IMG/VR virus record: IMGVR_UViG_3300025645_000580
Location: 1 to 20,488 of that record
From: a virus
Direction: 5' to 3' (one strand)
DNA: 20,488 nt
Shown here piece after piece: positions 1-5,944 of this stretch. The notes under the pieces are model-generated. The model made no database searches, was not told where the DNA came from, and was given only the letters and a program-made list of their open reading frames with translations. Position 1 is the stretch's first letter, and each line of letters begins with the position of its first letter. The position numbers and the translations under genes were made by a program.

Positions 1-309
1 GCCACATTTGAGTCGCTCCCACCAGTTTATGGGAGGGTCAGAAGTGACCCACAGCAATGTCACGGGGATTGCACCCTCCCACCAGTTAGGAAAGGACATA
101 ATTTGTACGCTCATCAAGCCGCTACTGTTTCTTCCTTTCCTGTTAATTTATGGGAGCCACCCCCTCTGCGCAGAAATACCAACTGTACCCCGCTCCCACC
201 AGATTTGGGCCACTTCTAAGACTCCGCAAGGACAAAGACAGCTCGCCCAATATAACCAGAGGCCATCGACAACGCGCAGCAATGCCACAACGTAGTCGCC
301 TCGCAACTA
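1..309. repeat. Interspersed short-repeat array, candidate guide-RNA (TIGR-like or bridge-RNA-like) locus
   Basis: This stretch has no convincing gene and holds several exact short repeats. Repeat A, CTCCCACCAG, is at 16-25, 76-85 and 193-202, with weaker copies near 135-144, 250-259 and 300-309. Repeat B, CAGCAATGYCAC, is at 52-63 and 277-288, with weaker copies near 112, 171 and 224. Other pairs are TTTATGGGAG (26-35, 147-156), TAGGAAAG (87-94, 308-315) and GCCACA-N4-AGTCGC (1-16, 284-299). Laid out in rows of about 30 bases, A and B alternate, giving a double period of 57-60 bases with the last units shorter. The intervening segments differ from each other. About 53% of the first 300 bases are G/C, unlike the neighbouring genes. 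CTCCCA (16-21) can pair with TGGGAG (30-35), and GGGTCA (35-40) with TGACCC (45-50). The array may continue left of the window. The exact repeats are seen; the regular alternation and the guide-RNA reading are inference. Confidence 0.55.
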
Positions 310-322
310 GGAAAGAAGTAAA

Positions 323-1030
323 ATGGACACAAGATATGAAGACCCGACTATCGCAATGATTTATCGAACATGGCGCAACCGTCAAAATATGGTTCGCGCT
401 GAAGGTAAATTAGTATTGCAAATTAAAGCTATCTGTAGAGGTTTTGCAGATGGTGAGATTAAAGAAGCAAACAAATTATTTACTGCTTTGAAAAAAGGAG
501 AGGGTTCACTTGAACTCATGGCTGCAACAAAACCATTGTTTGATGCCAGAGAGCCTTTGTTAAAAAGTAGAGCAAGCTTTGAAAAGTGGTTATCTGATTT
601 GGCAAAAGAATTACCTGTTGCAACTTTTGTGGACAAAGTAAAAGGCTTTGGTCACTTGGGCTTGGCAGGTATTGTTGGAGAAGTTGGCGACTTTATGGCT
701 TACGAGAAAGAACTGGACGGTATTTACAAACGTGCAGGACTTGCCGTGATTGATGGAGAACGTCAACGTAAGCACAGCAATGCTGAAATGGCATTGGTTC
801 ACGGCTATAACCCTTCAAGGCATGCGGTCTTCTGGACGATTGGCGACAGTCTTCTCAAGGCTCAAGGCAAAGAAGAGAACGCAGGGCCATACAGAATGGT
901 ATACGATAAGCGTAAGATCATGGAGCGTGAGAGAGTTGAAACAGACGGTCATGCGCATAACAGAGCTTTACGCTATATGACAAAGCGTTTGGTTAAAGAT
1001 TTATACAAAGAATGGAAGGAGGTAGCATAA
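323..1030 (+). CDS. Stand-alone IS110 C-terminal-like / Nop-like helix-hairpin-helix protein (candidate TasA-like)
   Basis: This 235-residue protein resembles the C-terminal (Transposase_20) half of IS110-family transposases. A helical, coiled-coil-like N-terminus (residues 11-45) is followed by a helix-hairpin-helix segment at 107-123 (GFGHLGLAGIVGEVGD), then GLAVIDGERQRK (139-150). The C-terminal half is basic and helical, ending in HAHNRALRYMTKRLVKDL (210-227). The RuvC-like DEDD domain that normally precedes this part in IS110 is absent, and I see no Ser where IS110 has its catalytic serine (around 143-150). This argues against an active transposase. In published TIGR-Tas systems the Tas proteins carry a Nop domain related to box C/D snoRNPs and IS110, and stand-alone forms occur in phages; the upstream repeats fit that reading. 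The start is set by AGGAAAGAAG just upstream (309-318). The family likeness is fairly clear; the Tas-like role is inference. Confidence 0.6.
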   Translation: MDTRYEDPTIAMIYRTWRNRQNMVRAEGKLVLQIKAICRGFADGEIKEANKLFTALKKGEGSLELMAATKPLFDAREPLLKSRASFEKWLSDLAKELPVATFVDKVKGFGHLGLAGIVGEVGDFMAYEKELDGIYKRAGLAVIDGERQRKHSNAEMALVHGYNPSRHAVFWTIGDSLLKAQGKEENAGPYRMVYDKRKIMERERVETDGHAHNRALRYMTKRLVKDLYKEWKEVA

Positions 1031-1407
1031 TGTCTATTGCAGATGATACGATGTGTATGCATTACACACTTGAGCGGTTGGGCGGTATTAAGACCGAAAC
1101 TGACTTACGAGAGTTTATGGAAGAGATCAGGCATAACATTGGCGTGAACGATGAATGGCGTGAAGCTAACCCAGATGGCGATATGCCCGATGGTTCGTTT
1201 GTTGATGATCCTGATGATTTTGATATGAACTCTGCGCTTGAGAGGGTTAAGCGTAACTATATTGAGAGAGCTTTAACTAAAACCAAAACGTTATCTGAGG
1301 CTGCTGAATTGCTTGGCTTCTCTAATTACCAGACTTTGCAGAACTGGATTGACCGATTGGAGAAGGCTCAATACGAGGCTGAAGACAAAAGAATGGGAGT
1401 GAGTTGA
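1030..1407 (+). CDS. Fis-type helix-turn-helix (HTH_8-like) DNA-binding protein
   Basis: This 125-residue protein has an acidic middle (about residues 45-66, rich in Asp) and a C-terminal helix-turn-helix of the Fis/HTH_8 kind at about 70-111: an ERVKRNYIERAL helix, then LSEAAELLGFSNYQTLQNWI. The recognisable core is AAELLGFSNYQTLQNWI. This fold usually binds DNA as a dimer, as in Fis or the C-termini of NtrC-type activators; no AAA+ or receiver domain is present. I chose the ATG at 1030 over an in-frame ATG at 1012 because AAGGAGGT (1016-1023) is a near-perfect ribosome site for it. It overlaps the upstream stop by one base (TAATG), so the two genes are translationally coupled. It may regulate the array/operon or tether the upstream protein to DNA; that part is speculation. 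Confidence 0.7.
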   Translation: MSIADDTMCMHYTLERLGGIKTETDLREFMEEIRHNIGVNDEWREANPDGDMPDGSFVDDPDDFDMNSALERVKRNYIERALTKTKTLSEAAELLGFSNYQTLQNWIDRLEKAQYEAEDKRMGVS

Positions 1408-1619
1408 TGATTAAATACTTTACGTTTATGGTGCTGACTTATTTCGTGCAAGGCGAACAAGTTACGCATAACATACTATTTAAAAGCTATGACGATTGTA
1501 GTCACAGCAAAGAAGCCATGTACTTTATGATGGAGCATCAACATGACGATGTGCATATTTATTGTAAGGGCACAGCGGTTGCTTCTAATGAACTTGTTAA
1601 GCCGAAAGCGAGGCCATGA
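1407..1619 (+). CDS. Small exported or membrane-anchored protein with two cysteines
   Basis: This 70-residue protein opens with a hydrophobic stretch (MIKYFTFMVLTYFVQG) that could be a short signal peptide or membrane anchor. The hydrophilic remainder has cysteines at 31 and 53 and His-rich EHQHDDVHIYCK (43-54). I do not recognise a family. Its layout, a hydrophobic N-terminus then SYxxC and a second Cys about 20 residues later, resembles the small protein encoded at 19734-19910. The ATG at 1407 overlaps the previous stop by one base (TGATG) and follows GGGAG with 7-base spacing; a TTG one codon earlier is less likely. It belongs to the coupled operon that starts at 323. Confidence 0.6.
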   Translation: MIKYFTFMVLTYFVQGEQVTHNILFKSYDDCSHSKEAMYFMMEHQHDDVHIYCKGTAVASNELVKPKARP

Positions 1620-1774
1620 AAGATAGAACTAACAAAAAGTGGACTGAGGCAGAGAAGGAGTGGATGGGTTATAAACGTAAATTAGCAAACTTTAAAAAAG
1701 AAAGCGTTAGTTTATCCAAACCTCCTTGGGAAAAAGAAGCCGAACAAATTGAAGAAGATAAAGAAAAAAATTAG
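1616..1774 (+). CDS. Small charged protein of unknown function, last gene of the operon
   Basis: This is a 52-residue protein rich in Lys and Glu, reading MKDRTNKKWTEAEKEWMGYK at its start and ending EQIEEDKEKN. It has no recognisable domain; most of it is probably helical and highly charged. Its start overlaps the preceding stop as ATGA, which supports translational coupling. Its stop codon touches the stem of a strong terminator, so it closes the operon. Too little is visible to assign a role. Confidence 0.5.
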   Translation: MKDRTNKKWTEAEKEWMGYKRKLANFKKESVSLSKPPWEKEAEQIEEDKEKN

Positions 1775-1798
1775 CGGGAATAAATCCCGCTTTTTTTT
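1774..1798 (+). terminator. Rho-independent terminator, probably bidirectional
   Basis: GCGGGA (1774-1779) pairs perfectly with TCCCGC (1785-1790) across a 5-base loop and is followed by eight T (1791-1798). On the other strand the same stem is followed after three bases by seven T (A-run 1764-1770). It sits between the rightward operon and the leftward replication operon and could end both. Confidence 0.85.
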
Positions 1799-1885
1799 GT
1801 CCCCTGGTTGATAACCCGAACAAATGTTTGTATTATTTGCCTGGGGCAAGTTTTGAGGCGGGTTTCTCTTCTTGTCCCACGACTA

Positions 1886-2041
1886 CTATTTTTGGATTTT
1901 TCTTTCTAACATTTCCAACAAAGTTACTATTTCTTCACCCTGCTGTTTTACATTAAAAAAGCCCATCTGTTCTGTGTGACTAACTAACAAACGGGCTTTT
2001 CTTTTAAGCTGATTTAATATCGCTTGTGTTTCTACGTCCAC
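1886..2041 (-). CDS. Small helical protein of unknown function, last gene of the replication operon
   Basis: This 51-residue protein is predicted mainly helical, with a basic segment (QLKRKARLL) and a Leu-rich acidic/basic C-terminus (EEIVTLLEMLERKIQK). I read it from the GTG at 2041, because AAGGGAG lies 7 bases upstream and the gene then overlaps the upstream gene by only 10 bases. A much longer in-frame reading to 2161 would run antiparallel in character to the DUF3846-like gene and is unlikely. No family is recognised. Confidence 0.45.
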   Translation of the reverse strand: MDVETQAILNQLKRKARLLVSHTEQMGFFNVKQQGEEIVTLLEMLERKIQK

Positions 2042-2259
2042 AAAGCATCTCCCTTGAGGATGATAGCATGCCCGACAATACCTGTCCCGCATAATTCTGT
2101 GGCTTCTGCGTTGAACGGCAAGCCCGTAAGTAAACCTTCTTCGTTTACCAAGATTTGCCAATCGGGTTCTGATGGAGAATGTACCATCTCCACTAAACCC
2201 CCGACAATCTTCTGCGCCTCTTGTAGCGTTGGTTGATTATCTTCAAATACTGTAATCAT
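2032..2259 (-). CDS. DUF3846-like phage protein
   Basis: This 75-residue protein has the pattern of the DUF3846 family, common in phages and mobile elements: a short lead, IVGGLVEMV (17-25), ILVNEEGLLTGLPFNAEAT (35-53), then GIVGHAIIL near the end. The molecular function of this family is not known to me. The ATG at 2259 is preferred over an upstream codon at 2298 because GGAAA precedes it at suitable distance and the family pattern begins there. It lies downstream of the primase-helicase gene. Confidence 0.6.
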   Translation of the reverse strand: MITVFEDNQPTLQEAQKIVGGLVEMVHSPSEPDWQILVNEEGLLTGLPFNAEATELCGTGIVGHAIILKGDALWT

Positions 2260-2283
2260 AATATTTCCTTTTTCTAAAGTAAT

Positions 2284-2307
2284 TGGGATAAGTAGCACAC
2301 TATCCCA
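2284..2307 (-). other. Intercistronic hairpin before the DUF3846-like gene
   Basis: TGGGATA (2284-2290) pairs perfectly with TATCCCA (2301-2307) across a 10-base loop, just after the primase-helicase stop. No T-run follows on the minus strand, so it is more likely an mRNA processing or stability element than a terminator. Confidence 0.4.
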
Positions 2308-2309
2308 CG

Positions 2310-4493
2310 CTAGTCAAGTATATCTTCCTCTTGATTTAATTGACCCCCAACAACACCAAGCCATTTACGAGGGCCACTTCTGTTTCTTTTAAACTGGTCA
2401 ATACGCCCATCGTTTTGCAACGTAGTCACAGCCTTTTTAACTGTGCTTTCTCCTACATTTCTAAGGTTGCCTGCGTTTATGTCATCATTTGGCGCTGTTC
2501 TGATAGCATCAAAAATACCATCATGCATACCGCCCTTAGTAACGGGAATACCGCGATCCTCTCGCATTCTAATAAAATTAAAGACATATTCTATTCTTTC
2601 CCGAACGGCTTGAGACATAGCAAAATTTCGTATGTCTATACTCTTATCTTCTAACAGACCAGTATCTGGATTACGGATAAAGTGTCTTATTTCCCGATTT
2701 GCAGGGCCGTTTGCTTTTACCACCGCACCGTCAAAAACAGCATTTCTTGTGTATGGCACTTGTAAATCTTTACAACGTGACTTAGCCGTAGGCTCATCCA
2801 CTTGCCATACAGAGAACGCACATCTTACACCGTCCACAATCGCAGAAGTACCTCTGATTTTATTACGAGCTTTCTCTGGCGAGTCGATAAAGTCATTGTC
2901 GCTTACCTTCGCCATATGGTGGTTTACGATCACCGTTGCTCCTGTTTCCGTTGCGATCTGAGCCAACAAACCCATAAATGCTGCGCCTGCCGCAGGATCA
3001 GCGTTTACATCTGCGTGAACAAATGATGCCATTGGATCAATAATAACCAATGCGAGGTCTTCAATCTCCAACATTTCTTCGTAAATCTTTTCAAATTCTG
3101 GTGATGTTGCGTATGTATTGTCCACTTTCATCATAATTGGAAACACACCGCCTTCGTTCGGCAGCGGCACAATGATACAATCATGGTCATAACCCGAACG
3201 TTTGTTCAGGGGATCTAGCCTGCTGATCCGTCTGTGGATCTCATCTTTGTCATCTTCTGCTGATAAAATTATTGATGTGCCATGATTAGCAACCAAACCA
3301 CCGAAAGAGCTTTGCATACCATCGCCCGATGCTACCTTCATCGCTAGATCAAGCGTCATCATACCTTTACCGCTATCCCCTGCGGCGGCAAACACCACTG
3401 GCACCCCAAGCGGTATTGTATCTCCGATTAAGAACTTCTGCTCTGGAGCCGACCCAACAAACTGCTGAGTAATAAGCAAGTTCTGGTTTTTAAGAGATAA
3501 TACCTTTTTGACCTTATGCGTAGGTGCATTGAGAAAGTTTGAAATATCAAACCCCTCTTCAATCGCATCTGCGGCATCCCACTTTTTAGGCTTACCCTTT
3601 GGCGGCACGAGCATGGTGATTGATTTTGCACCTGCATTCTGAGCCAGTTCTTGAACTATCCTAGCTAGTTTTTTACCTGCATCGTCATTATCAGGCCATA
3701 TGATTAGCTCTCTGCCTTGCAATGGAGAGAAATCAAACTTGTCTTTTGTATTACGGGATAACATCCCTGCACCACCGATAGTACAGGTAGCTGTATATCC
3801 TTGTTTTGTTAGCTCATCTGCGCACTTCTCACCTTCCACCCATATTACGCGATCTGATTGCGCAATGTCAGGGAGGTTATAAAGCGGTCTGGTTTCAGGT
3901 AAACGTGGAAACTGGCGGAACTCTTTCTTCGTATTCCCGTCCGTATCCCGAACAATTTCACCCGTTGGATCTCTTTCGATATATCTTCGTACCGTTACAA
4001 GGACTTCTCCATCAGTTGATAGGTAGAAATACTCGCCATCGTGTGGCGTGTTAGTATCAATGACCCGCTTTTGTCTAACTTGTTCGGGTTGTTCTTCCTG
4101 GGGCTGCTGTAACTTGTTCGGGTTAATTGGGTTAATCGGCGCTTCTGCCTGGGGACGATCTAAGAACGTAGAGAAATGTTCGGCTACATCTGTGATTTTC
4201 CACCTGTAAGCCTCCATTAGAATCTTGGATATGCCCCCGATCCCATCACCACTATTGAAATCCATGCCGCGCATAAAGTTTGGGCTTGATGGATCAATGT
4301 TTATTTTAAGAGATTGCCCTGCCTCACCTGACAATGAGCCAAGATAAAACTCATTCCGAACAACTCTTCCGTTTGGGTAAGCATTCTTTAGTGCTTCGAT
4401 CTGTACATATGACGGAACTTTTTCCGTAATCTCAGCGACTATATCTTTTTGATTGCTACCATATATTGTATTGCCAACTACTCTTAATGACAT
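2310..4493 (-). CDS. Toprim / RecA-like (AAA_25) primase-helicase
   Basis: This 727-residue protein probably primes and/or unwinds DNA at the phage replication fork. Residues 1-110 resemble the CHC2-type primase lead (GMDFNSGDGIGGISKIL, 76-92) but without zinc-binding cysteines. A Pro/Gln-rich linker spans about 113-142. A Toprim domain covers about 213-320, with WVEGEK (218-223) and WPDNDDAG (266-273) giving the metal-binding acidic residues. A RepA/AAA_25-type RecA fold covers about 345-565. Its P-loop AAGDSGKGM (370-378) lacks the usual Ser/Thr after GK; the Walker B is LVIIDP (482-487), followed by the NHH sensor (524-526). The last ~95 residues look like a winged helix. GAGGA upstream of the ATG supports the start. 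Primase-helicase is the best reading from domain order; which activities it retains cannot be told. Confidence 0.85.
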   Translation of the reverse strand: MSLRVVGNTIYGSNQKDIVAEITEKVPSYVQIEALKNAYPNGRVVRNEFYLGSLSGEAGQSLKINIDPSSPNFMRGMDFNSGDGIGGISKILMEAYRWKITDVAEHFSTFLDRPQAEAPINPINPNKLQQPQEEQPEQVRQKRVIDTNTPHDGEYFYLSTDGEVLVTVRRYIERDPTGEIVRDTDGNTKKEFRQFPRLPETRPLYNLPDIAQSDRVIWVEGEKCADELTKQGYTATCTIGGAGMLSRNTKDKFDFSPLQGRELIIWPDNDDAGKKLARIVQELAQNAGAKSITMLVPPKGKPKKWDAADAIEEGFDISNFLNAPTHKVKKVLSLKNQNLLITQQFVGSAPEQKFLIGDTIPLGVPVVFAAAGDSGKGMMTLDLAMKVASGDGMQSSFGGLVANHGTSIILSAEDDKDEIHRRISRLDPLNKRSGYDHDCIIVPLPNEGGVFPIMMKVDNTYATSPEFEKIYEEMLEIEDLALVIIDPMASFVHADVNADPAAGAAFMGLLAQIATETGATVIVNHHMAKVSDNDFIDSPEKARNKIRGTSAIVDGVRCAFSVWQVDEPTAKSRCKDLQVPYTRNAVFDGAVVKANGPANREIRHFIRNPDTGLLEDKSIDIRNFAMSQAVRERIEYVFNFIRMREDRGIPVTKGGMHDGIFDAIRTAPNDDINAGNLRNVGESTVKKAVTTLQNDGRIDQFKRNRSGPRKWLGVVGGQLNQEEDILD
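4076..4124 (-). repeat. 15-bp exact direct repeat inside the primase-helicase linker
   Basis: TAACTTGTTCGGGTT occurs at 4076-4090 and 4110-4124, 34 bases apart, so the two copies are read in different frames (QPEQV and NPNKL). Each contains the ACCCGAAC word on the minus strand. It lies in the low-constraint Pro/Gln linker of the primase-helicase. Confidence 0.6.
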
Positions 4494-4525
4494 TATATTG
4501 TCCTCATACTCATATTTACCACTTC

Positions 4526-4556
4526 AGGGGTTAGCATTTACACGGTGCTGACCCCT
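4526..4556 (-). other. Strong intercistronic hairpin between nuclease and primase-helicase genes
   Basis: AGGGGTTAGCA (4526-4536) pairs with TGCTGACCCCT (4546-4556) over 11 bp with one G-U pair and a 9-base loop. It overlaps the nuclease stop codon and lies ~30 bases before the primase-helicase start. No T-run follows on the minus strand, so a simple intrinsic terminator is unlikely; it could stabilise or process mRNA, or block read-through ribosomes. Confidence 0.5.
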
Positions 4557-5346
4557 AATTATATTCATCTTTCCAACAAGTCTCCCTAAACTCACAAAAC
4601 TTGCAAAGATAAAAATCTTTGCTCTGAGCTATGCGAGGTAGAATGTCACCTGCTTTTGATGCAGTCAAGATATTTACTGCCTTATCACTTGCTGCCTGTG
4701 CCAACTCCTTATCAAAAGGAACTAATTCGTAGTATATTTCAGACGTATTTTTATTCACGACTGTAAACAATGCAGGGCATTCTGTTAGATCCATGTAAGC
4801 CTGATACAGAGCGATCTGCGTTGCATATGTTGGGTTGGCTTTTGCTACACCCATACGTTGGAATGATTTCCATTTGCTGTCTTTCGCTGACTTGTTTTCC
4901 CACAAAGATGGGTAGCCCATATCAACAGGACCATCACAGATAACCCCATCTATATGTCCTTTGATTTCGTCATCAGCAATTGAAAACCCGAACTGCTCTC
5001 CCATCTTGTCTTCTGTCCTAAGATCAAAGCCTGCATCCTTTATCCACTTGGCTGCGTAATCTTCGATCCCGTGACCAAACTCAAAGATGCGTAATGTCTG
5101 TGCGCTAAAGCCAGAGTTCTCATCTTGAGGGTAATTTAGGTAACGATACTGAATTTTACGGCTGCACTCATCGCCAATACTTGACGCTCCCAGGTACTTC
5201 CGCCGCTTTTTCTTCTCATTAAGCCGAACAATTCCTCGGTCTACAGCCTTTGCTATAGACTCTATTACAGGATCAGAACGGGATACTTGTAGGGGGCCAA
5301 GTGCCCGTTGACTTAAAGTAATTTTCTTCGAGCTTCCCAATTTCAA
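4555..5346 (-). CDS. Cas4/RecB-like PD-(D/E)XK nuclease with a cysteine cluster
   Basis: The protein is up to 263 residues with the motifs of the Cas4/AddB-type nuclease family. H92 lies in EFGHGIEDYAAKWI, D133 in IKGHIDGVI, E150-N-K152 in LWENKS, and QIALYQAYM at 177-185 is the usual motif IV. C61 plus C248, C251 and C257 (CKFCEFRETC) form the four-cysteine set that holds a 4Fe-4S cluster in Cas4 and AddB. It probably processes DNA ends for recombination or replication. No cas1/cas2 or CRISPR is nearby, so a CRISPR-adaptation role is unlikely. The first codon is uncertain: TTG at 5346 gives this span, but TTG at 5340 has better GGAG spacing. It overlaps the upstream gene by about 70 bases, unusually long for this operon. 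Confidence 0.85.
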   Translation of the reverse strand: MKLGSSKKITLSQRALGPLQVSRSDPVIESIAKAVDRGIVRLNEKKKRRKYLGASSIGDECSRKIQYRYLNYPQDENSGFSAQTLRIFEFGHGIEDYAAKWIKDAGFDLRTEDKMGEQFGFSIADDEIKGHIDGVICDGPVDMGYPSLWENKSAKDSKWKSFQRMGVAKANPTYATQIALYQAYMDLTECPALFTVVNKNTSEIYYELVPFDKELAQAASDKAVNILTASKAGDILPRIAQSKDFYLCKFCEFRETCWKDEYN

Positions 5347-5491
5347 TCTCCGATGATATATCTTTTGCTGCCTGTAATCCGAATATAAGTGTGTAGACTT
5401 GATCTTCTGTTAGGTCACAAAACTTGGTGTCCCATCCGAATTTTTCTAATATAAATGCCAATTCTTCTACTGGCTTTCTTTCTTCTATCAA
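5273..5491 (-). CDS. Small protein of unknown function
   Basis: This 72-residue acidic protein is mostly helical in character (EELAFILEKFGW, LTEDQVYTLIFGLQAAKDI) with a Pro-rich end. I do not recognise a family. The start is a TTG at 5491 preceded by AAGGAG at 7-base spacing and overlapping the previous stop by four bases (TTGA), which makes the rare start codon credible. Its 3' end runs inside the nuclease gene in another frame. Confidence 0.55.
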   Translation of the reverse strand: MIEERKPVEELAFILEKFGWDTKFCDLTEDQVYTLIFGLQAAKDISSEIEIGKLEENYFKSTGTWPPTSIPF

Positions 5492-5799
5492 TGTATTGCT
5501 CCTTGTGGTTCTGTTAATAAATCAATTATTTCATCCATTTCATCTCTTGGAAGTTCGCTATTCGTATATTGCAGCATAAGAACTGTAAGATTGTTTATGA
5601 TAACATCTGCTGACCCGAACAAAACTTCGCCTTCTTCTGATTCGCCTATCTCTTCTTTGATAACTTCATTTGCTGTATCTGTAATTTCCTCTAGATCTTT
5701 GAGGTTTTTACAAAAGCACACATATTCAGTTTCTTCTGTATATAATTCGTTATCATCATTACGCTTGGCTAATGATAAAACGAGTTCAAACCTAGCCAT
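5488..5799 (-). CDS. Acidic protein of unknown function
   Basis: This 103-residue protein is strongly acidic (runs such as EEIGESEEGE) and has one FCKNLKDLEEI segment. No domain is recognised. It could be a small regulator or an anti-host protein mimicking nucleic acid by charge, but nothing shows this. The ATG at 5799 overlaps the end of the preceding 50-residue gene by 8 bases and is followed by coupled genes, so it belongs to the replication operon. Confidence 0.6.
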   Translation of the reverse strand: MARFELVLSLAKRNDDNELYTEETEYVCFCKNLKDLEEITDTANEVIKEEIGESEEGEVLFGSADVIINNLTVLMLQYTNSELPRDEMDEIIDLLTEPQGAIH

Positions 5800-5944
5800 C
5801 CTCTTGCCCCTCTTTATCGTTATGTCTTAACCATAACGCCAAATCAGACAAAATGTATTTAAAATCAGATGTTGGTAGAACTGCAATAAGTTTGCCATTG
5901 TCCCAAACTCTTAAACCATCATCATAAACTGCCCAACGTATCAT
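5792..5944 (-). CDS. Small Trp-containing protein of unknown function
   Basis: This 50-residue protein (MIRWAVYDDGLRVWDNGKLI at the start) has a short beta-rich beginning and the helical segment FKYILSDLALWLRHN. Its ATG overlaps the stop of the SF2 helicase gene as ATGA, and its 3' end overlaps the next gene by 8 bases, which supports real translation despite its size. No function can be assigned. Confidence 0.55.
   Translation of the reverse strand: MIRWAVYDDGLRVWDNGKLIAVLPTSDFKYILSDLALWLRHNDKEGQEDG

Larger units (their letters stand above)
1813..5620. repeat. Dispersed ACCCGAAC word (often AACCCGAACAA)
   Basis: ACCCGAAC occurs at 1814-1821, 3192-3199, 4986-4993 and 5613-5620 on the plus strand and as its complement at 4082-4089 and 4116-4123. 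The shorter core CCCGAAC is also at 2600-2606 and 3947-3953, and once far away at 13199-13205. The copies fall in different reading frames and one is intergenic, so protein conservation does not explain them. Confidence 0.5.

Noticed and set aside
2-295. A continuous open frame across the repeat region, in which the three CTCCCACCAG copies all read Ser-His-Gln, with a hydrophobic signal-like stretch in the middle.
   Set aside because: There is no ATG or ribosome site at its beginning, the frame is low in coding character, other repeat pairs change frame, and base composition is unlike the phage's genes. A G+C-rich stretch of this length can be open by chance. Still, a truncated upstream gene cannot be fully excluded.
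1-322. Classical CRISPR array.
   Set aside because: No long (over 20 bases) near-identical direct repeats with uniform spacers; the repeats are about 10 bases and irregular, and no cas1, cas2 or effector gene is present.
1-1774. Complete IS110 insertion sequence.
   Set aside because: The transposase lacks its DEDD domain and apparent catalytic serine, and no element ends or target duplication are visible; the gene sits in a coupled operon with non-transposon genes.
2042-2161. N-terminal extension of the 51-residue gene to 2161 (91 residues).
   Set aside because: It would overlap almost half of the DUF3846-like gene on the same strand in another frame, while a GTG with AAGGGAG lies at 2041.
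4555-5346. Cas4 as evidence of a CRISPR system.
   Set aside because: Cas4/AddB-type nucleases are common in phage replication modules, and no other CRISPR component is present.
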